Shown here piece after piece: positions 36,369-46,439 of a DNA stretch of 64,000 nt. The notes beneath the pieces were generated by a model. That model was not told the DNA's origin. It searched no databases and worked only from the letters and a program-made list of their open reading frames with translations. Location: the NCBI GenBank assembly GCA_947652115.1, contig OX393564.1:16559824-16623823 (forward strand). Direction: 5' to 3'. Position numbers and translations under genes: made by a program. Every line of letters starts with the position of its first letter. The first letter of the stretch is position 1. The stretch is from Blastomussa wellsi (lineage: Eukaryota; Cnidaria; Anthozoa; Scleractinia; Plerogyridae).

Positions 36369-37926
36369 TAGTTTATTGTTTTTTCTTGCTGGGTATGACC
36401 ATTCAATTGTACAGTTCTTATCACATGGCTTCACTCAGGGTTTTCTCTTGCATCACGAAGGGCTTCGTTACTCCTGTGATGCACCCAATTTACTTTCGGC
36501 AATTCAAAACCCTGCCATTGTTGATGAAAAAATTGCAAAAGAATTGGCGGCTCATCGCCTTGCAGGTCCTTTCTCCTCGCCTCCTTTTCCAGATTTTCGT
36601 ATATCTCCACTTGGCTTGGTTCCTAAGAAAACTGAGGGTGAATTTCGTTTAATTCATCACCTTTCTTACCCTAAGGGTTCATCTTTGAATGAGGGAATTT
36701 CTGAAGAACATTCCAGTGTTTCTTATGCGACCGTGGAAGATGCAATTGGTAACATTAAAATGGTTGGCCCAGGTTGCTTCCTGGCTAAAACTGATATTAA
36801 GAACGCATTTCGCATTATTCCCATTCACCCTCAGGATTACAATCTTTTAGGGATCTTTTGGCGAGGATGTTATTACTACGACCGATGCATGCCGATGGGT
36901 TGTTCCAGCTCATGCAAAACTTTTGAAACTTTTTCCACAGCCATTGAATGGATTGCCCAGCAGAAATTACATATTCCACATATTTTGCATTTATTAGATG
37001 ATTTTTTGATAGTTGCTCCAACACACAGCCTCTGTAAGAAACAGTTAGATCTGTTTTTGATGCTGTGCCATTATCTTGGGGTCCCCATGGCACCAGAGAA
37101 AACTGTCGGTCCTGCCACTACCATCACCTTCGCTGGCATTGAGCTAGACACAGTGTTAATGGAGGCTCGGCTGCCTCAAGAGAAACTTGCTAAGTGTCGC
37201 AATTTAATTACTGGCTTTTTAATACGTCGAAAAGTAACTTTAAAAGAAATCCAGTCCCTGACAGGTTTATTAAATTTTGCCTGCTCAGTAGTGGTACCAG
37301 GACGGGCATTTTTACGCCGGCTAATTGACTTAACAATAGGCATCAGAGACCCATCGTTTAAGATTCGGCTCTCCAGGGAGGTAAAGGCTGATCTGTTAGT
37401 CTGGAATAATTTCCTTACTGAATTCAATGGGCGATCTATTTTCTTGTCAGATCAGTGGTGTAACTCTCACCAGCTGAAATTATATACTGATGCTTCGGGT
37501 GCCCTTGGATTTGGTGCTATTTTTGGCAACAACTGGTGTTATGGGGAGTGGCCTGCTAGTTGGCATGGTCGAAACATTGCCTTTTTAGAATTCTATCCAA
37601 TTGTCCTCAGTCTCCACCTTTGGGGTCATGAGATGACTAATAGCCGCATTTTATTTTTCACTGACAACGAGGCAGTGGTGCACGTGATCAATAAGCAGTC
37701 TTGTTGTGATAAGGAATTAATGTTTTTTGTGCGTAAGATGGTGCTGGTATGCCTCTCACACAACATTTGCTTTAAGGCTAAGCACATTCCAGGTATTCAA
37801 AACAAGTTAGCTGATTCTTTATCCCGTTTACAATTGCAGACCTTCAAACAGCTGGCACCACCTTGCATGCACCAACATCCAACACCTATTCCTCAACATC
37901 TGCAACCGGCCAATTGGCAAATGTAG
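36118..37926 (+). CDS. Ngaro reverse transcriptase-RNase H
   Basis: Open frame without a convincing ATG, as usual for a downstream pol frame. The conserved part starts near 36370. RT motifs: GPFSSPPFPDFRISPLGLVP, FRLIHHLSYP, FLAKTDIKNAFRIIPIHP (catalytic Asp), CMPMGCSSSCKTFE and HLLDDFLIVAP (LLDD in place of YxDD, as in DIRS/Ngaro RTs). RNase H motifs: LKLYTDASGALGFGAIF, FLEFYPIVL, ILFFTDNEAVVHVIN and IQNKLADSLSRL, so the Asp-Glu-Asp-Asp set is complete. It overlaps the recombinase ORF by about 64 bp. Confidence 0.92.
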   Translation: MPVPPISLGVIVSNFIGGRSVLAVILNIHAVNVRAPTGLSIVIFVPSAKNLSPTPTFEDSLTPPAAKIPDSLLQLGLPTPVKISSLLFFLAGYDHSIVQFLSHGFTQGFLLHHEGLRYSCDAPNLLSAIQNPAIVDEKIAKELAAHRLAGPFSSPPFPDFRISPLGLVPKKTEGEFRLIHHLSYPKGSSLNEGISEEHSSVSYATVEDAIGNIKMVGPGCFLAKTDIKNAFRIIPIHPQDYNLLGIFWRGCYYYDRCMPMGCSSSCKTFETFSTAIEWIAQQKLHIPHILHLLDDFLIVAPTHSLCKKQLDLFLMLCHYLGVPMAPEKTVGPATTITFAGIELDTVLMEARLPQEKLAKCRNLITGFLIRRKVTLKEIQSLTGLLNFACSVVVPGRAFLRRLIDLTIGIRDPSFKIRLSREVKADLLVWNNFLTEFNGRSIFLSDQWCNSHQLKLYTDASGALGFGAIFGNNWCYGEWPASWHGRNIAFLEFYPIVLSLHLWGHEMTNSRILFFTDNEAVVHVINKQSCCDKELMFFVRKMVLVCLSHNICFKAKHIPGIQNKLADSLSRLQLQTFKQLAPPCMHQHPTPIPQHLQPANWQM

Positions 37927-38834
37927 CTTCATTTTTGCTCCGCTCCAGTCTTCAACCATCATCAATTCCAACCTATCAGCGGGCTTGGAAAATTTTCCAG
38001 CAGTTTTTTAATTCCACATTTCAACGCCCCTTTTCTGTGCTCCCTATTTCACCTTCAGTTTTGGCTCTATTTATCGCTTATTTATTTAATGCTCAATATG
38101 CCCCATCCACGGTCACCACATACATTTCAACGCTCGGTTATGTTCATAAACTTAGGGGTTTTCCTGATCCTTCCAAAGTGTTCTATGTTTCACAGATACT
38201 TAAAGGGTATGGTAAAGTTGGGTTTCGTCTTGACAGCCGATTACCCATCACACTCCCAATCTTGGATAAGCTGGTGTCCTCTGCCACCTCCCTTCAGGGC
38301 TCAGCTTATCGAATATGCCAGTTTCAGGCTATGTGTGCATTGGCATTTTATGCCTTTTTACGAATAGGTGAGATAACCTCGGTTCCAGGGGGTTACTCTA
38401 ACCCCCTACACCTTTCTCAGATCACCAAAATATTGAATCCTGCAGGGTATTTGATAGCTTTTAAACTGACCTTTGGGGATTTTAAACACAGCTACAAAGA
38501 ACGTCCATTCTCGCTTGTTGTCTCACGACAGACACATTCCTGCCCAGTAGAGTTGTTATCCAAGTATCTAGCTATGCGAGGCTCCCGCCCTGGTCCCATT
38601 TTTATTACCGTGGATGGATTGCCAGTCTCCAGATCAACCTTTTCAAATCAGTTAGCTACAGCCATTCAATTATGCGGTTTGCCACCATCACGGTACAAAG
38701 GGCACAGTTTTCGTATAGGTGCAGCCTCTCATGCTGCCGAACATGGGTTTACAGATACACAGATTCGTCTGTTAGGTCGTTGGAAATCGAATGCGTTCCA
38801 AAAATACATAAGGGTGCCAAGCCTTAGCTCTTAA
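37863..38834 (+). CDS. Ngaro tyrosine recombinase
   Basis: Catalyses insertion of the circular cDNA in DIRS-like elements, replacing a DDE integrase. N-terminal core-binding region: SSIPTYQRAWKIFQQFF and YAPSTVTTYISTLGYVH. Catalytic domain: LAFYAFLRIGEITSV (first Arg), YKGHSFRIGAASHAA (His-x-x-Arg) and LLGRWKSNAFQKYIR (Tyr nucleophile), the full R...HxxR...Y set. The exact start is unclear because the frame opens within the end of pol. Confidence 0.92.
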   Translation: MHAPTSNTYSSTSATGQLANVASFLLRSSLQPSSIPTYQRAWKIFQQFFNSTFQRPFSVLPISPSVLALFIAYLFNAQYAPSTVTTYISTLGYVHKLRGFPDPSKVFYVSQILKGYGKVGFRLDSRLPITLPILDKLVSSATSLQGSAYRICQFQAMCALAFYAFLRIGEITSVPGGYSNPLHLSQITKILNPAGYLIAFKLTFGDFKHSYKERPFSLVVSRQTHSCPVELLSKYLAMRGSRPGPIFITVDGLPVSRSTFSNQLATAIQLCGLPPSRYKGHSFRIGAASHAAEHGFTDTQIRLLGRWKSNAFQKYIRVPSLSS

Positions 38835-38929
38835 CAGGATTGCTTATTGCACATGTTTCAGCATCATTTTGGAGGGAAAGCTGTGTAGATTAATTAATTT
38901 AGATTTGAACATCAGCACGGTAGGCTGGT

Positions 38930-39625
38930 CAGCATGGGCGGCTGGCTACCCATGTTGATTGGGGACTAGTTTCTAACATCGTCTGAAAGGATCGAGTTAG
39001 CATGGGCAGCTCTTCCTAGCAGACGGTGCAAGCTATTTGCACTATGTAGATTACTTTTTAGCAGACTGTGGGAGTGTTCTCTCTGTGTATATTAAAATCT
39101 AGTTGACCATCATCATGGTAGGCTGGTTAGCATGGGCGGTTGGCCATCCATGTTGATGAAAGAACAGCTTCTCACACCATCTTAAGGGGGAGAGTTAGCA
39201 TGGGCAGCTCTTGCCAGCAGAATAGAACAGCTGTTTTTATTGTGTATGTTTGGGTTGTTACAGTAGTAGATTCTCTACATCAGTTAGCATGGGCAACTGG
39301 TGAACATTATCCTAAGATAATGTGATGAGTTTCTTCCTGCATTAGTTTGTCAATATCAGTTTGTATGGGCTACTGTTGACTTGGTTTGTTTTTACACCAT
39401 TTTGCACTCTCTTGCTCATTTTACTACCACAGCGCTTCAGTTAGCATGGGCGACTGTTGTCTTCAGTCGGTACAACTGTATTTTATAGGGGTGGCTATGC
39501 CACGTGGTTGGTCAGAGAAACTATTCGTAAATTGTTGGCAGTGATAGGCTGTCTCATTGAACAGTTAATTATTGATAGGGTATATTAATGAGTAGATCTA
39601 GTCATAATAATAGTGGCTTCAGCCA
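38930..39625 (+). repeat. Dispersed TTAGCATGGGCGGCTG repeats in the Ngaro 3' non-coding region
   Basis: At least eight variants of AGTTAGCATGGGCGGCTG (positions near 38930, 38996, 39127, 39194, 39284, 39355, 39438, 39620). One more variant sits after the SGNH ORF near 34240. Their spacing is irregular. Confidence 0.75.
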
Positions 39626-39780
39626 GCATGGGCGGCTGTTCCACACAGTATTATACCATCATCTGTTTCTCTCTGATTTTCCTATACCCATGTTTTTTGT
39701 TCAGAATTTTTTACTCTCCTTTCTGTGCTGCATTGCCTGGGGTGGGGCAGCATTTGTGCTTGTCAATGCACAGATGCTTC

Positions 39781-39990
39781 TGGCGTTTTCTTTGCCCGCA
39801 CCTTTACTGGGCTTAACTATGTACAAATCAGATGTTTTGAAGTTGATATTTTAATAAAAGCGGCTATGGGTCTTAACTCATAGCCATTTTACTCCAGATG
39901 CTTGTTCGTTGTTTATAGCCCAGTAAACAGAGCTCAGGCAAGGCAGCTCATTAGGGGAGGGATATTATAAGACAGGAAGGAAGGGGCATA
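39781..39990 (+). repeat. Ngaro split direct repeat B1
   Basis: TGGCGTTTTCTTTGCCCGCA to GGAAGGAAGGGGCATA, repeated at 40251-40460 at a distance of 470 bp. It contains AATAAA near 39853, a likely poly(A) signal of the element. Confidence 0.9.
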
Positions 39991-40195
39991 AACAAAATAT
40001 TTGCCTGCGAATAGGATTTTTATGTCCTTTCTTCCTTTTAGAATGTTGTTATAGCTTTCTTAAGTGGCTTTTGCATTGGGAGGGAGTGTATTGTGATTAA
40101 GCTCCACCCCCTTTAGGGGCAAGTGGGGGTCACGTGACTATTCAAGCCATGTGAGTGCAACTCGTGGATTCCATCTTTTTGAAAGATTTTTTCAC
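39991..40195 (+). repeat. Ngaro split direct repeat A2
   Basis: Second copy of A1, abutting B1 without spacer, as in the Ngaro B1-A2 junction. Confidence 0.9.
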
Positions 40196-40250
40196 CCCTC
40201 CTCCTCCCCATGTCCTGGCCACCTATCTTGTTTGTAGGCTACTTTTTATG

Positions 40251-40460
40251 TGGCGTTTTCTTTGCCCGCACCTTTACTGGGCTTAACTATGTACAAATCA
40301 GATGTTTTGAAGTTGATATTTTAATAAAAGCGGCTATGGGTCTTAACTCATAGCCATTTTACTCCAGATGCTTGTTCGTTGTTTATAGCCCAGTAAACAG
40401 AGCTCAGGCAAGGCAGCTCATTAGGGGAGGGATATTATAAGACAGGAAGGAAGGGGCATA
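40251..40460 (+). repeat. Ngaro split direct repeat B2
   Basis: Second copy of B1 and right end of the element. Host sequence AATATATATT follows. Confidence 0.9.
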
Positions 40461-41484
40461 AATATATATTTATTATTTCCTTTTGATTATGTAAATTTTA
40501 AACCTGTGTCAAAGGAAGAGACGAACAGAAATGAATTACTGAACTGACTGGTGTGATACTGAGGGGTCAGGATTACTGAAAAGCTGTCAGGTAAAGGGAG
40601 CATAAATGTGTAGCCATATTTTATATTTAACAATTAGACTACGAGCCACTCTAAAGGATTGTATCCCAAAAGTTAACAGTTCATGTATTTTTAAGCCAAA
40701 AATCAAGAAAAATCTTGCCTTGAAAAGCAACACTTGTGCGATCGTTTTCTATTGGCGAATAGAAAACAGTTGGAGAACCAATCAGATTCAAGGATTTCCA
40801 ATAGAACACAGATGAGTTTCTACTAATAATAAATATTGTTGATTTAAGATAGTATTTTAACCCCAAGGAAACAATGAAACAGACGGAGATGCTTGTCGGC
40901 AATTAAACCCCCAATTTGGACATGGTTAAATTTTTATTGACCCCTAAACAAATAGCCAGAAATAGAAAGTATATTTCTTCATTTCTTGGCATGCATCGCT
41001 GAGACCAACTATCCAAACTTTACGCCAAGAAAAATTAATAAGTGCGCTTTTAGAAATTCCTTGTGATATCAATTTTATATGGAAACAGTAAAAGGTCTGA
41101 AGTGTGGTCAAGGATTTAATTTCCCTTTTAGTGTTTTCTATTGGTTATGCTTTGTGGAGGTAGGGATCAGTCAACGTCAAAACTGGACGACAGGAAATAC
41201 AAACAGAAAACCACACTGAAAAACTAAAACAGAAATATACATTCACGCTAATGGATTAGCTTAATCGCGCTTTGAATTCCACGTCATTGAAAATCAAATA
41301 ATTACTATTATTAAAAACTAGCTATGGTATTTTGCATTTCCTGAGTTCTGATTGATTTAGAGGCAATGGTATATGAGCTGATATACCACTGACCTACACA
41401 CTTTACAAATATGGTATCTGTACACGTAAAAGAATACATTTTTCGCAATGTTTGTGCAATATTTTTTGGGCGTTTTTAATAAAA
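40461..41484. other. Intergenic stretch, no gene seen
   Basis: AT-rich, with only short open frames lacking domains. No inverted or tandem repeat stands out. Confidence 0.5.
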
Positions 41485-41895
41485 CAATTATTCCACTTGC
41501 GCTTGTTGGATATGAGATGGTTAAAGCCAACTGGGCGCTACGCACCTCGTTGGCTATCTACTAGACTTGCCCCAAGTCGCTCGTTTTTTCTTTGTATCGA
41601 TAGACACGGTAGAGTTACTTGAAAAAGACCGGTTTGAAATCGCGCGCGAAAAGACAAAATCACTTGAAAATCAAGCGCGAGGACATCGCGGAAGTCACGA
41701 ATGTTCCGCGCCGCCATTTTGATTTTCAAGCCAGCGCGCGCCGTTCATATCAAGCGCTCGGTCTCCTCGCCATTTTAATTCGGACTCCAGCGCGCCCTCC
41801 CTCCTGTGCCCTCTGCGAAGCGAATCAAACGAGCGACTTGGAGCAAGTCTAGCTATCTACCATTTCATATCCAACGCGCGCTCGTGGAATAATTG
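41485..41895. mobile_element. CAATTATTCCA hairpin MITE, split by a second element
   Basis: Ends CAATTATTCCA and TGGAATAATTG with inner GTTGGATATGAGATGGT and ACCATTTCATATCCAAC. Same family as 19464-19651. The middle is interrupted at 41562-41851. Confidence 0.65.
41562..41851. mobile_element. TIR element nested in a MITE, 9-bp target duplication
   Basis: Ends TAGACTTGCCCCAAGTCGCT and AGCGACTTGGAGCAAGTCTA. GCTATCTAC occurs on both sides (41553-41561 and 41852-41860). 290 bp, non-coding, GC-rich relative to its surroundings. Confidence 0.75.
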
Positions 41896-42072
41896 TTAAA
41901 TATACTATCAACCCTGCATTCTTATCCATCAAGGGATTATTTTGGGCAGCAGTGGGTAGCATAAGCCAAGAAAAGCACAATAACGAAACTTCGCGAAGCG
42001 CCAAAAAAATCTAACACAAAGATGTCAGCGATGCGCGCGCTCTCTTTATGTTTGATTAATAATGGTAATAGG

Positions 42073-42186
42073 ACTGAGTGGAGTCCAATTCGGTCTGTAA
42101 TCATACGAGTGATTAACAAAATCGGACGACCGCATTGCGGGAGTCCGATTTGTTAATCACGAGTATGATTACAGACAGAATTGGAC
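42073..42186. mobile_element. Hairpin element flanked by satellite-like sequence
   Basis: Arms GTCCAATTCGGTCTGTAATC, GAGTGATTAACAAAATCGGAC and the right-hand complements, with a 13-bp centre ACCGCATTGCGG-like. Just to the left (about 42027-42058) is GCGATGCGCGCGCTCTCTTT followed by ATGTTTGATTAAT, a single monomer-like stretch of the satellite that starts at 42569. Confidence 0.65.
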
Positions 42187-42568
42187 GACACGATGTCCTG
42201 TTATCAATTAATCATAACCATTACAATTTCCATTACATTACAACTTGTGAAAATATTTCAAAATTCACATTGAGGAAAACATCTCCAGTAGAGACATTAT
42301 CTAAAGTTACAAATTCCGCCATTTTGGAAAAGCCCCAGCTGTGAAGGGTAAGTTTTTGTTGCTATAGTGATTGTAATCAATGTGGTGATTGGTGGATTTA
42401 GCTGACAGGAATTAAAATGATTGGCTTGTGCAACTGTCCGATTACAGCCAACTGTCCGATTACGCTGTCTGATTACAACTTTGCGGATTACTTAATGCAA
42501 AATACAGCAGTTTATACATCAATCAGTTGTGAGGAAATTGTAATGGTTATCATTATTGTAAATTATTA

Positions 42569-44493
42569 CCTTAGCGATGCGCGCTCTCTTTGTTCTGTGT
42601 TTGGTTGCTACGATGGTGAAGCGCGCTCTTTTTGTTTTGTGTTTGATTGTGATGCGCGTTCTCTTTGTTTTTTGTTTGATTGTGATGCGCGTTCTCTTTG
42701 TTTTGTGTTTGATTGTGAAGCGCACTCTCTTTGTTTTGTGTTTGACTGTAAAGCGCGTTCTCTTTGTTTTGTGTTTGATTGTGAAGCGCACTCTCTTTGT
42801 TTTGTGTTTGACTGTAAAGCGCGTTCTCTTTGTTTTGTGTTTGATTGTGAAGCGTGCTCTCTTTGTTTTGTGTTTGACTGTAAAGCGCGTTCCCTTTGTT
42901 TACTGTTTGATTGTGAAGCGCGCTCTCTTTGTTTTGTGTTTGATTGTGATGCGCGTTCTCTTTGTTTTGTGTTTGATTGTGATGCGCGTTCTCTTTGTTT
43001 TGTGTTGGATTCTGAAGCGCGCTCTCTTTGTTTTGTGTTTGACTGTAAAGCGCGTTCTCTGTTTTGTTTTTGATTGTGAAGCGCACTCTCTTTACTTTGT
43101 GTTTGACTTTAAAGCGCATTCTCTTTGTTTTGTGTTTGACTGTAAAGCGCGTTCTCTTTGCTTTGTGTTTGATTGTGAAGCGCACTCTCTTTGTTTTGTG
43201 TTTGACTGTAAAGCGCGTTCTCTTTGTTTTGTGGTTGATTGTAAAGCGCGCTCTCTTTGTTTTGTGTTTGACTGTAAAGCGTGTTCTCTTTGTTTTGTGT
43301 TTGATTGTGAAGCATGCTCTCTTTGTTTTGTGTTTGATTGTGATGCGCGTTCTCTTTGTTTTGTGTTTGGTTGTGATGCGCGTTCTCTTTGTTTTGTCTT
43401 TGATTGTGATGCGCGTTCTCTTTGTTTTGTGCTTGATGGTGATGCGCGTTCTCTTTGTTTTCTGTTTGATTGTAAAGCGCGTTCTCCTTGTTTTGTGTTT
43501 GATTGTGAAGCGCGCTCTCTTTGTTTTGTGTTTGACTGTAAAGTGCGCTCTCTTTGTTTTGTGTTTGACTGTAAAGCGCGTTCTCTTTGTTTTACGTTTG
43601 ATTGTGAAGCTCGCTCTCTTTGTTGCGTGTTTGATTGTGAAGCTCGCTCTCTTTGTTTCGTGTTTGATTATGAAGCTCCCTCTCTGTTTTGTGTTTGATT
43701 GTGAAGCGTGCTCTCTTTGTTTTGTATTTGATTGTCATGCGCGTTCTCTTTGTTACGTTTTTGATTGTGAATCGCGCTCTCTGTTTTGTGTTTGATTGTG
43801 AAGCGTGCTCTCTTTCTTTTGTGTTTGATTGTGATGTGCGATCTCTTTGTTTTCTGTTTAATTGTGAAGCGCGCTCTCTTTGTTTCGTGTTTGATTATGA
43901 AGCGCGCTCCCTCTGTTTAGTGTTTGATTGTGTAGCGAGCTCGATTTTCTGATTGTGAAGCACGCTCTCTTTGTTTTGTGTTTGATTGTCAAGCACGCTC
44001 TCTTTGTTTTGTGTTTGATTGTCAAGCATGCTCCCTCTGTTTAGTGTTTGATTGTGTAGCGAGCTCAATTTTCTGATTGTGAAGCACGCTCTCTTTGTTT
44101 TGTGTTTGAATGTGAAGCGCGCTCTCTTTGTTTTGTGTTTGATTGTCAAGCATGCTCTCTTTGTTTTGTGTTTGGTTGTGAAGTGGGCTCTCTTTGTTTA
44201 GTGTTTGATTATGAAGCGCTCTCTCTTTGTTTTGTTTTTGACTGTAAGCGCGCTCTCTTCGTTTTGTGTTTGATTGTGATGCGCGTTCTCTTTGTTTTGT
44301 TTTTGATTGTGAAGCGCGCTGTCTGTTATGTGCTTGATTGTGAAGCGCACTCTAATTGTTTTGTGTTTGATATTGAAGCGCTCTCTTCGTTTTGTGTTTG
44401 ATTTTGAGGCGCGCTCTCTTATTTTCGTCTTTGATTGTGAAGCGCGCTCTCTTTTTTGTGTTTGATTGTGAAGCGCACTCTTTTTGTTTTGTG
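42569..44493 (+). repeat. Satellite block 1, 33-bp monomers
   Basis: Tandem units of 33 bp, each running from GTGAAGCGCGCTCTCTTTG through TTTTGTGTTTGATT. Variants GTGATGCGCG and CTGTAAAGCGCG alternate. About 58 units. 33 is a multiple of 3 and units lack stops, so several frames stay open on both strands; no gene is called. Confidence 0.9.
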
Positions 44494-46439
44494 TTTGGTT
44501 GTTACGTTAGTGATGCGCGCTATCTTTGTTTTTTCTTTGATCGTTACGTTAGTCATGCACGTTCTCTTTCTTTTTTGTTTGATTGTTACGTTAGTGATGA
44601 GCGCTCTCTTCGTTTTGTGTGTGGTTGTCACGTTAGTGATGCGCGCTCTCTTCGTTTTGTGTGTGGTTGTCATGTTAGTGATGCGCGCTCTCTTTGTTTT
44701 GTGTGTGGTTCTTACGTTATTGATGCGCGCTCTTTTTCTTGTGTGTTGTTGTTACGTTTGTGATACACGCTCTCTTTGTTTTTTGTTTGATTGTTACGTT
44801 AGTGATGAGCGCTCTCTTCGTTTTGTGTGTGGTTGTTACGTTAGTGATGCGCGCTCTCTTTCTTTTTTGTTTGATTGATGCGCGCTCCTTTTTTTTTTTG
44901 TTTGATCGTTACGTTAGTGATGCGCGCTCTCTTTGTTTTGTGTGTGGTTGTTACGTTAGTGATGCGCGATCTCTTTTTTTTGTTTGATTGTTACGTTAGT
45001 GATGCGCGCTCTCGTCGTTTTGTGTTTGGTTTTTACGTTAGTGATGCGCCCTCTCTCTGTTTTGTATTTGATTGTTACGTTAGTGATGCACGCTCTGTTT
45101 TTATATTTATTTGATTGTTACGTTAGTGATGCGCGCTCTCTTTGTTTTTTGTTTGATTGTTACGCTAGTGATGCGCGCTCCCTTTGTTTTTTGTTTCATT
45201 GTTACGTTAGTGGTTCGCGCTCTCTTTATTTTTTGTTTGATTGTTGCGTTAGTGATGAGCGCTCTCTCCGTTTCTTTTTTGGTTGTTACGTTAGTGATGC
45301 GCGCTCTCTTTGTTTTTTGTTTGATTGTTTTGTTAGTGATGCGCGCTCTCTTTCTTTTATGTTTTGTTTTTACGTTAGTGATTCGCGCTCTCTCTTATTT
45401 TTTCATTTGATTGTTACGTTAATGATGCGCGCTCCCTTTGTTTTTTGTTTGATCGTTACGTTAGTGATGCGCTCTCTCTTTCTTTTATGTTTTGTTTTTA
45501 CGTTAGTGATTCGCGTTCTTTTTGTTTTGGGTGTGGTTGTTACGTTAGTGATGCGCGCTCTCTTTGTTTTTTGTTTGATTGTTACGTTAGTTATGAGCGC
45601 TCTTTTCGTTTTGTTTGTACTTGTTACGTTGGTGATGCCCGCTCTCTTTGTTTTTTGTTTGCCTACGTTAGTTATGAGCGCTCTTTTCGTTTTGTGTGTA
45701 CTTGTTACGTTAGTGATGCGCGCTCTCTTTGTTTTTTGTTTGATTGTTACGCTAGTGATGCGCGCTCTCTGTTTTGTGTTTGATTGTGATGCGCTCTCTC
45801 TGTTTTTTGTTTGATTGTTACGTTAGTGATGCGCGCTCTCTTTTTTTATTTTTTGGTTGTTACGTCAGTGGTGCGCCCTCTCTCTGTTTTCTGTTTGGTT
45901 GTTACGTTAGTGATGCACACTCTCTTGGTTTTGTGATTGATTGTTACGTTAGTGATGCGCGCTCTAACTGTTTTGTGTTTGATTGTTACGTTAGTGATGC
46001 GCGCTCTCTTTGTTTTTTGTTTGATTTTTACGTTAGTGATGAGCGCACTCTTCGTTTTGTGTGTGGATGTTACGTTAGTGATGCGCGCTCCCTTTGTTTT
46101 TCGTTTGATTTTTGTGTTAGTGATGCGCGCTCCCTTTGTTTTTTGTTTGATCGTTACGTTAGTGATGCACTCTCTCTTTGTTTTGCGTTTGGTTTTTACG
46201 TTAGTGATGCGCGCTCTCTTTGTTTTTGGTTTGGGTTAAGTTAGTGATGCGCGCTCTCTTTGGTTTTTTTTTATTGTTACGTTAGTGATACGTGCTCTCT
46301 TTGTTTTGTGTGTGGTTGTTACATTAGTGCTGCACGCTCTCTTTGTTTTTTTTTTCTTTGTTACGTTAGTGATGCGCGCTCTCTTTGTTTTTTGTTTGGT
46401 TGTTACCTTAGTGATTCGCGCTCACTTTCTTTTTTGTTT
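44494..46439 (+). repeat. Satellite block 2, 42-bp monomers
   Basis: The same unit with GTTACGTTA added between GTGTTTGATT and GTGATGCGCG, giving a 42-bp period. Many variants, including shortened units. Confidence 0.9.

Larger units (their letters stand above)
33202..40460 (+). mobile_element. Ngaro-type tyrosine-recombinase retrotransposon, full length
   Basis: Repeats are arranged as A1 (33202-33406), ORFs, B1 (39781-39990), A2 (39991-40195), a 55-bp spacer, and B2 (40251-40460). A1 and A2 differ at about one visible base and B1 and B2 look identical. These are split direct repeats, the known Ngaro/PAT plan, which distinguishes them from LTR elements. Coding order is SGNH hydrolase, gag-like, RT-RNase H, tyrosine recombinase. 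No integrase and no target duplication are visible, as expected for recombinase-mediated insertion. Confidence 0.9.

Noticed and set aside
33202..40460. LTR retrotransposon with ordinary LTRs
   Set aside because: Repeats are split A1...B1-A2-B2 and a tyrosine recombinase is encoded; no DDE integrase, protease or 4-6 bp target duplication was seen.
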